DNA of 64,000 nt. Origin: Anniella stebbinsi. Lineage: Eukaryota; Chordata; Lepidosauria; Squamata; Anniellidae. Within the stretch, counting starts at the first letter, position 1, and each line of letters begins with the position of its first letter. The stretch is from positions 175,844,382 to 175,908,381 of the forward strand of contig JARDYH010000003.1 in the NCBI GenBank assembly GCA_029215795.1, written 5' to 3'. The notes under the pieces were generated by a model. The model had not been told where the DNA came from. It saw nothing but the letters and a program-made list of their open reading frames with translations, and searched no databases. Below, piece after piece: positions 57,436 through 64,000 of the stretch. The translations under genes were made by a program, and so were the position numbers.

Positions 57436-58804
57436 GTAAGTTTAAATCTCTTTGATACAACACAATGTGGTGTAGTTATCTTCAGTGTTTTCTTTGTCAT
57501 TCTTCTTCTCTTGAATCATTTATCTTGCGCTGGTGGGAGAGCTATCGTCTGAAAGCTGAAAGGAAGGGAATTATGATAGGCTGTTTCTGACGAACTTGTG
57601 ATATTTAGATGGAAATGCTCCTTTTCCCTAGGAACAAATGTGGGTTAAATCACTGCAAGGCTTGTGTTGGTAGACTTCACTTTCTCTGTGACATCAGCAG
57701 GCAGTAGACCAACTGTCTAACTCTTTCTATACTTTTGCATGATTAGAAACTCATTACTTTGGCTAGAAAGTGGTGCTGTACATTCCAGTTACATTCATAT
57801 TTAGAGATGGAGATATACCCTAAAAATGTGTAACACTTTAAGGTGATAATTCAGTTCTCTTCTAATCTCCTTCTCTGTGAGTATAGCATCCATTTGAGTT
57901 GTAGTTGTTGTTACACTGATTTAGACATTGTGCATTTAAGAACCTGCAGCTGCTATTTGGTCAACTATTTTGAACCAAAATGTGGGCCCCTTACTACTTC
58001 AGCCCATAGGCTCCTTTTGCTTCCCAGCCTGAAAACCTATAGCTCCTACTGGCTCTTGGCCTTATGAAGGTTTCTCCACAGTTCTTCCTTGGCCCTTTCT
58101 CCATGCCTGCACCATTTTGGGCCTGTTCAGACAGCATGCTAAGCCATAATTAGTCTGCTAACCCTTTTGCAGCAAATGGTTAGTGAGCATGTTTAAACTG
58201 TGGTTATGCAGTCACCATTATTAGGAATGGTTCACACGACATATTAAGTCATGGTTCACATGACACACTAAGCTATGATGTTTAGCTCAAAATGCTTAAC
58301 CACTGTGACTTAGCATGTCGTCTGAACAGGGTCTTCATGAACTTCTTAGAATACTTATTTTATGACTATCTTCAAATACTTTTGAGGTTGCCTCTACCCC
58401 AACATGATACAACTTCAAAGCAAAAACACTCTTTTTTCTTTATGGTATTTGTGCAGGGAAATCTTGCTGGTAATGCAAATCCTTGTCTTAGCTCTAGGGA
58501 GAAGGCATACTGAAGGAAAATTAGGTGGACACTAGTTACATCCTTCCGAGCCTTGACTTGCTTTTGAGATAGCCCCCAGATACTCCAAAGCAGCAGGGAG
58601 AAAGGATCTTACATAATCAATTAGCACATGTAGTGAAGGGTACCTGGTGGCTATCATTTTCTTGAAATATAAATAGAAGGATAGCCAACTACTCACTTAA
58701 ATTCACTTTTGATTTAATTATGTTAGTGCTGATGCTACTAATGTTTAAATGTATTGTTATTTTTAGCACTCATGCTAAGTGTCTCTGCATTATGTTCGCT
58801 TCAG
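57436..58804 (+). other. AFG1L: AFG1L intron 4
   Basis: 1,369 bp, phase 1. Contains one palindromic MITE (58122-58330). Otherwise AT-rich, with nothing recognised. Confidence 0.85.
58122..58330 (+). mobile_element. Palindromic MITE (family M5)
   Basis: Left end CCTGTTCAGACAGCATGCTA; complement of right end CCTGTTCAGACGACATGCTA. An internal partial repeat of the GGTTCACAYGACA word occurs twice (about 58228-58262). Confidence 0.85.
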
Positions 58805-58935
58805 GAATACATCGCCTTAAACAGAGTTTACCAAAAAGGAAACCTGGATTAATGGCTAAATCATATGATCCAATAGCTCCGATAGCTGCTGAAATAAGTG
58901 AGGAGGCCTGGCTCCTGTGTTTTGATGAATTTCAG
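58805..58935 (+). CDS. AFG1L: AFG1L exon 5 (Walker B)
   Basis: 131 bp, acceptor TTCGCTTCAG, donor GTAAGT. Begins by completing Arg164, then IHRLKQSLPKRKPGLMAKSY and DPIAPIAAEISEEAWLLCFDEFQ. LLCFDEFQ (residues 200-207) is the Walker B motif, with Asp204 and Glu205 as the Mg-coordinating and catalytic residues. Exit phase is 0. The next expected exon (sensor 1 region) was searched for by eye to the end of the window and not seen, so it lies beyond 64000. Confidence 0.96.
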
Positions 58936-60814
58936 GTAAGTAATAATACAGCATAAGAGGCAAACATTCATCTCTTCTTCTGGAAAAGTGATGGCAACCA
59001 GTAAAATAGCTTCCACTAAGCCACCTGAAGGCTTCTTTTTTGCTGATATTAACTATCATTAAAAAATATCCAATGTGTATTTGGGTGTTGTGTTATTCAG
59101 CCCTCTACTTATAGACATTGAAAATCCATACCAATAGGTACTATCGACTTTTATAAAAGATATAAATATGTGTAAAAGTACAGTCTTTTATCTATAAACT
59201 ATGTCAAACATTGAATGATATTCTAAGATACAACTAATCACTAAAGATCAATTTATAGGAAAACAGTTGACATTAATGTTTTTTGAAACCTCTATTTTAG
59301 TAGTTTGACATGCCACATGCTTTTGAAAGCACTTCATAGAATACTTATCCCACCACCACCATTTCTGCCAAGGCCTGAAGCTGTGGGCTACTTTGTTCCA
59401 GATCTAAACTTGCAGTGTAGACAGAGGTGCAATGTTCACATGGTGTCGAAGCACAGCCTTCCCTCTCCCAGTAGATACACATGTGATAGACCCAGCCTAA
59501 CCAATCCTTGCTTCCAAGGCCTCGGACTTATATTTATGTGCCTAGTTTTGGAATAGCAGGAAGAAAAGTCCCACTGCTAAAGAACTACTCTTGTACCTGC
59601 AAAGGAGGGTGCCTTGATCATCTTTTTTGATTTGTGGGCAGAACTACATGCCCTACATTTGTGGGCATTTTATCTCTAGATCCTCATTTTCTAGGTAACA
59701 CAAATGGGATGATGAAGGAAAGCATTGTAGGGAAAAAATGGTGGGTGGGTGGCTGGGTAGTGGTCAGCCTGTCTTGTGGCCCCCAACTCTTCACTGCCAG
59801 TGCTGTTATAGACCATCCCTCCGAGGCTGGGTTTATTTCCAATCTGAGAGTCCAGGAGAGAAAATAATGGGACTTGTTGGGAAGAATGTATAGGAAGAAT
59901 TAAGCATGGGTGTTGACAAAATGTTGTGCTCGCTATAAACTCTGCCGCAGGCAAAAGCACTTGCCAGATTTTAAAGAATGTACCCACTGGTGGAGAGTAC
60001 ACTTTGTGGGGCCCTTGTTGAGTACCTAAATACCAAATCTTTCCATGTAAATTCCCCTGCCCAGCCCTTAACATTATGGGGACAGCCCAGGGTCCTGTGT
60101 TTGTCATGTATTGTTAAACATAGTTTCATCATGAGGTACCCTGGGAATGAGTAAATAAGTTCACTAAACTTCTATGTGTTCCTAATAGCACAGTCAGTGC
60201 TGGTGCAATTTTCTGGTCAGTACAATCACTTAATGATGTAGATTACTGTGTTTGCACCAGGACAGAACAAAGAAATAAAGGTGTGGATGCATCTCTGAAT
60301 TGAACTGCTTTCTCCACTAATACCTTAAATAGGGTATTCTCTTCCACTGCAATATTTAGAATCCTGTCCTACAGTTAGTACCTTTGGATACCTCTTCATG
60401 CTTTAATATTTAAAGCAAGATTATCTGGAGTATCCTTTTGAGAAAAGGACCTTATAGAGTTGTAATACAAATTTATTCCAGCTTTATAGTTCAAGAAGCC
60501 CAGATCAGAGCTGTCCTTCCTGTTAGTTAGACTTTGTTGTATGGAATCTTGCCACTTCTTTTTTGCCACTTTTTTTTTTTTTTGCAATATACTAGTATTT
60601 TTTCTCTTTGGCATGTGAAAATTCACAGCTGAGTTAATAGTAATCAAGGTGGCACAAGGCAATCAAGTTTGTTTGTTTCCTGACAGGTGATAAATCCGTT
60701 GAGGAGTTCATCATTAAAATACTTGTAATCTCATTGTGTCCCTACCATATCCAGCTACTGAGCTACAGACCATTTGTAAATGACCAGTGGAGAATAGGGA
60801 ATATGATAAATAGC

Positions 60815-60960
60815 ATGACTTAGCCAAAAGCAAATTATACCAGTCTAGCCTAATTTCCTCCTTTGATAGGAAACTGGCATAGTAGACTATGGAGATGTAG
60901 TGTATATAATATACCTTGACTTTAAGCCTTGGATACTGTTAAATGAGTGACTGAGGTAAG
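60815..60960 (+). mobile_element. CR1-type LINE RT fragment
   Basis: Encodes, with stops, a degenerate ISSFDR...YIIYLDFKPW block, matching RT motif A (IYLDFSKAFD) of sauropsid CR1. Confidence 0.6.
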
Positions 60961-61257
60961 TGTTGGCTCTGGAATCATTAGAATATGTGCATTAATGGAT
61001 TCTCCTAAAGATGGTTCAGTGAGATGTGGTTTTTATGGGGTAGTATAGTTGAGCAATAGTTATATGGATAGTGGTGGCAGCTTTGAATTTTGGGTACTAG
61101 AACAATAGTTTTATCAGTAGAGAAAAACATAGAATTGGAAAGGGAACTTAAGAGCAGGATACTTAAGCACCATGCACTTACAAACATACAATTTAATATA
61201 TTTCAAAATGCCAAATAATATACATTGTCTGATTAAAATACCTGGTTCTCCCTTATT

Positions 61258-61425
61258 TTTTGGCCTCCACAACAACTCTGTGGTGTTGATTGCAGTTATG
61301 TATCCCATCTGCAAGTGGATACTTGAAATCTGAGATAGTGATTTGCCCATGGTCACCCATTGGGGTTTATAGCTTCAGGGAGTTGAGCCCAAACCAAAAG
61401 TTCAATGCTGTCTGCTGGACCAAAG
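61258..61425 (+). repeat. MIR-like SINE fragment
   Basis: CCACAACAACTCTGTGGTGT, TGATTTGCCCATGGTCACCC and GAGTTGAGCCCAAACC are in MIR order. Confidence 0.5.
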
Positions 61426-62461
61426 TGTATCCCATCCTCCAATTTCTGTGCTGCTCAAAGGCGTTTGGACAAAATACCTATTCATTTGATTTGCATTTCT
61501 AAGTGCTAGGGAGGATTTGAAAGAAGGCTAGAAGCTGAGGTTTCTAGAAAACACCTTTATATTGTTATGTCCCTGGGCAGTAGCTTCTCAGACTGAGCTC
61601 ATAGAAAGTGGCAATAAGGCAGGAATGGCCAGTCTACTGGGCTTGATCAATGGCATTGTTTGAATTTTCAGGATGCTAATATAGTAGACTTATAACAAAA
61701 AGAATTACAGAGTACCCATCCAGTTATAAAATAATGTAATTAATTAAATTTTAAATAGTTTATTCAATTATGCATTAATTTCATAGCTAAGAATATCAAG
61801 CAAATGTAATATTAATAGTTATAATATATGCTGACAATATTCAAGTGACTGAAGAGTTCCTCTTGGATTTTATTTGGAACCCCTGGATTAGCTCAAACCG
61901 TTACAAACCATGTTTCAAATTGAATTAAACAAAACTCATGTAGTAATTACAATAAAGGTATTTTAAATATGATTGTTGCTGTAATATATAGGGCAGTGGT
62001 GTGCTTGCTCCTAAAGAAATGTAGGGATGTGATGCTGAAATCACTGCTAGGATAAGACATAACATTGCCGTTCCTCAATTCCAGTCATGCCACAATCCCT
62101 GCTTCTCTACTGAACAGATGCATGGTACAGTACTGTTGTGCAGTTTCTGGAGCCCAGCAGCCTAGTCCCTGTGGACTGGCAACTTTTACTACAGCCTTTT
62201 CCCTTGATTCAAAGGTTGCTGAGTTGCATTCTGGCTTAAGATGAGGCTTTTTAAAGACTTTGGTGTACGATGTTGCCAAAAGCTTTCTGAAAATGCACCC
62301 AAATGATATTGAAAGACCAATCTTTATTTGCATGCTTTGTCACCTCTCCAGAGAATATTGTTAACTTCCTAATAGCTTCATGTCTTTATAATGGTGGTGG
62401 TTCAAGCTGGGGTTATTTATGGCAGGTTAGATGAAGAAAAACAGGAGCCACCTGTTTGGAC

Positions 62462-62462
<1 letters not shown>

Positions 62463-62494
<32 letters not shown>

Positions 62495-62640
62495 TTTATT
62501 TCTTACCCGCCTCTCCGTCTGGATCGAGGCGGGGAACAACAATATGATAAAATACATAAAACTGATTAAAACATGACACATATTATTAAAACTGCATTAA
62601 AACATCCTAAAACATCCTAAAAACATCCTTAAAACATGGA
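62463..62640 (-). repeat. LINE 3' end with (ATA)n tail, antisense
   Basis: Near-identical to 38128-38330 over about 150 bp (TTACCCGCCTCTCCGTCTGG, then GATAAAATACATAAAACTGA), indicating a relatively young family. Confidence 0.8.
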
Positions 62641-63436
62641 CGGACATGGTTTTGTCCGTCCATGGCATTCTCTTTAAACTCAAGGGATTGCCTCACCTCT
62701 GCAGAGACTGGGGCCTGATGTTTGCTTGGGATGAAGACAGATGTAAAACCTCTAGAGCACGGTGGAAGTGCCCTTGCTCAATTTAGTCCAAATATACTTG
62801 TTACCTTCTAGGCTCAAGGGGAAAAGCAGCCCTGCAATTTTACATCAGAAATCTTCTGTACACATAGTTGATTGACTGGTGCTCATGACATCACCAGCTG
62901 CCACCAGTTCCCATAACAGTTTTGTACTCTTAAAAAAAAACACTCCTTTTGTCTTCAAAGAACTACACAATCATATGGATAAATGCATGAACCTACAGTG
63001 GACACTTTTAAAAATAAAAAAGGTGGACAGCCCATCCTAAGCTGGGGGAGTGGGGAGAGCAAGTCTGACGGCTGAGCCAGCGTTCAGTTCACTGGTGTGC
63101 ACGTCTGTCATTTCAGCTGTGAAGCTATGAGGAAGCCGGGCTCATCCTGCGGCTCATGGACCAGCTGTGAGTGCTTTTTATATTACGTCTGTCTTCACCC
63201 TTAGTCTTATGTCATGCTCTTAGAAATAAACCAACAATTAGGTTTTTCAGAAATGAAGTATTCTGAAGTTGATATGAATGGTAAGAACACATTAGAATGC
63301 TTAACCTGTAGAACTCAGAATAACTGAGAAACAGCATGTGATACTTTCAATATCTCATGTGTTTGGTCAAAGAGGGTACATTTTAGACAGCGGTTGTAAA
63401 CCAGCAAAGCTATTAAAAGCATGCAATAAAAACAAC

Positions 63437-63715
63437 TTAGGCTACAATCCTAAATACCGTATATCTTCGATTCTAAGACGCCATCGATTGTAAGACGCAC
63501 CTTAATTTCAGCACCACCAATAGAAAAAAAGCTTTGATTCTAAGTGTGGGAAAATCGCCATCGATTCTAAGACGCACACTGTTTTTAGAGACGTTTATAT
63601 GGGGAGGAAAGTGCGTCTTAGAATCTAAGAAATAGGGTACGTGTCCTGGAAAGTAAGCTTTACTAAATACAGTGGGACTTCCAGCGTGCCTAGGATTGCA
63701 CTATTAAGCTGTTAT
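63437..63715. repeat. M3 repeat split by a TA-target MITE
   Basis: M3 halves at about 63437-63454 (GGCTACAATCCTAA) and 63640-63715 (GGAAAGTAAGCTTTACTAAA ... CCTAGGATTGCACTATT) flank the element at 63455-63639. Confidence 0.7.
63455..63639. mobile_element. 185-bp MITE with TA target (family M9)
   Basis: Left end TACCGTATATCTTCGATTCT then AAGACGC; complement of right end TACCCTATTTCTTAGATTCT then AAGACGC, a 27-bp terminal inverted repeat with four mismatches. Internal direct copies of the CGATTGTAAGACGC word. Probable TA duplication suggests a Tc1/mariner-type mobiliser. Confidence 0.75.
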
Positions 63716-64000
63716 TTTTGTGCTAACACTAATTATTGCTTATACATGCTTATGTTTGTCATTCATTATGAGAAACTGTACCAATCAGAGGATAACTGAG
63801 CTTCAAGCACTTAGGCACATATATTATTTAGATTTTTTTTTACTTAAGTAAAAGAAAGCAACTCTAGGTCATAAAAAATCTTTTCTCTTAAATGCTAATG
63901 AAATTTCTCCATTCTCTCCATTAGCAGATCCCTCTTATTGGTAATTTGTATCCTTTTCTTTTGTTCCCCTCTATAATGAATGCTGGCCACAGAAAGAACC

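Larger units (their letters stand above)
58936..64000 (+). other. AFG1L: AFG1L intron 5 (continues past the window)
   Basis: Phase 0, donor GTAAGT. Holds a MIR-like fragment, a CR1 RT fragment, a LINE 3' end with an (ATA)n tract and a nested MITE pair near 63.4-63.7 kb. No further AFG1L exon was found. About 59000-60680 and 61430-62450 show nothing recognisable. Confidence 0.8.

Noticed and set aside
58936..64000. Search for AFG1L exon 6
   Set aside because: No sequence encoding the expected segment after DEFQ was found; it is presumed outside the window.
1..64000. tRNA genes, rRNA, CRISPR arrays or a bacterial insertion
   Set aside because: Only tRNA-derived SINE remnants were seen; the repeats are microsatellites or transposon tails, and split genes show this is nuclear DNA.

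Overview
The window is vertebrate nuclear DNA, most likely from a squamate reptile (lizard or snake). The evidence is: split genes with GT-AG introns, L2/CR1-type LINE fragments, CORE/MIR-like and tRNA-derived SINE remnants of the kind seen in lizards, many palindromic non-autonomous DNA transposons, and a DIRS retrotransposon. The species cannot be fixed from the sequence alone. No bacterial-style operon, CRISPR array or phage is present.

Two host genes are recognisable, arranged head to head. SNX3 (sorting nexin 3) lies on the minus strand: exon 1 at 29172-29333, a 24.1-kb intron 1, and exon 2 at 4969-5064; later exons lie off the left edge. AFG1L (LACE1, mitochondrial AAA ATPase) lies on the plus strand: exons 1-5 at 45285-45396, 50764-50987, 56591-56642, 57334-57435 and 58805-58935; the rest lies off the right edge. 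All phases across the splice junctions agree. The two start codons are 15.95 kb apart. Both promoters are CpG-rich and each carries two matches to the ZNF143/STAF-type motif (ACTACAA..CCCAG.ATGC). SNX3 and AFG1L are also neighbours on human 6q21, so this is conserved synteny.

Layout: 1 to about 4735 is a decayed DIRS element (gag, RT, RNase H) in SNX3 intron 2, in the same orientation as the gene. SNX3 exon 2 follows. The 24-kb intron 1 is filled with MITEs, LINE tails, SINE remnants and a duplicated unclassified 0.6-kb unit. The SNX3 CpG island is near 29.1-29.7 kb. The intergenic segment (29.7-45.0 kb) contains an antisense L2-like LINE split by two solo LTRs, further MITEs, and a repeat-poor block at about 40.6-41.4 kb that could be a conserved non-coding element. 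From 45 kb to the end is AFG1L with repeat-laden introns.

No clearly new coding system was found. The most novel material is in the mobile DNA: several palindromic element families with long terminal inverted repeats (275 bp to about 1.07 kb), nested insertions whose empty sites can be read from other copies, a repeat family that spreads ZNF143-like motifs, and an expanding in-frame minisatellite in the DIRS gag region.
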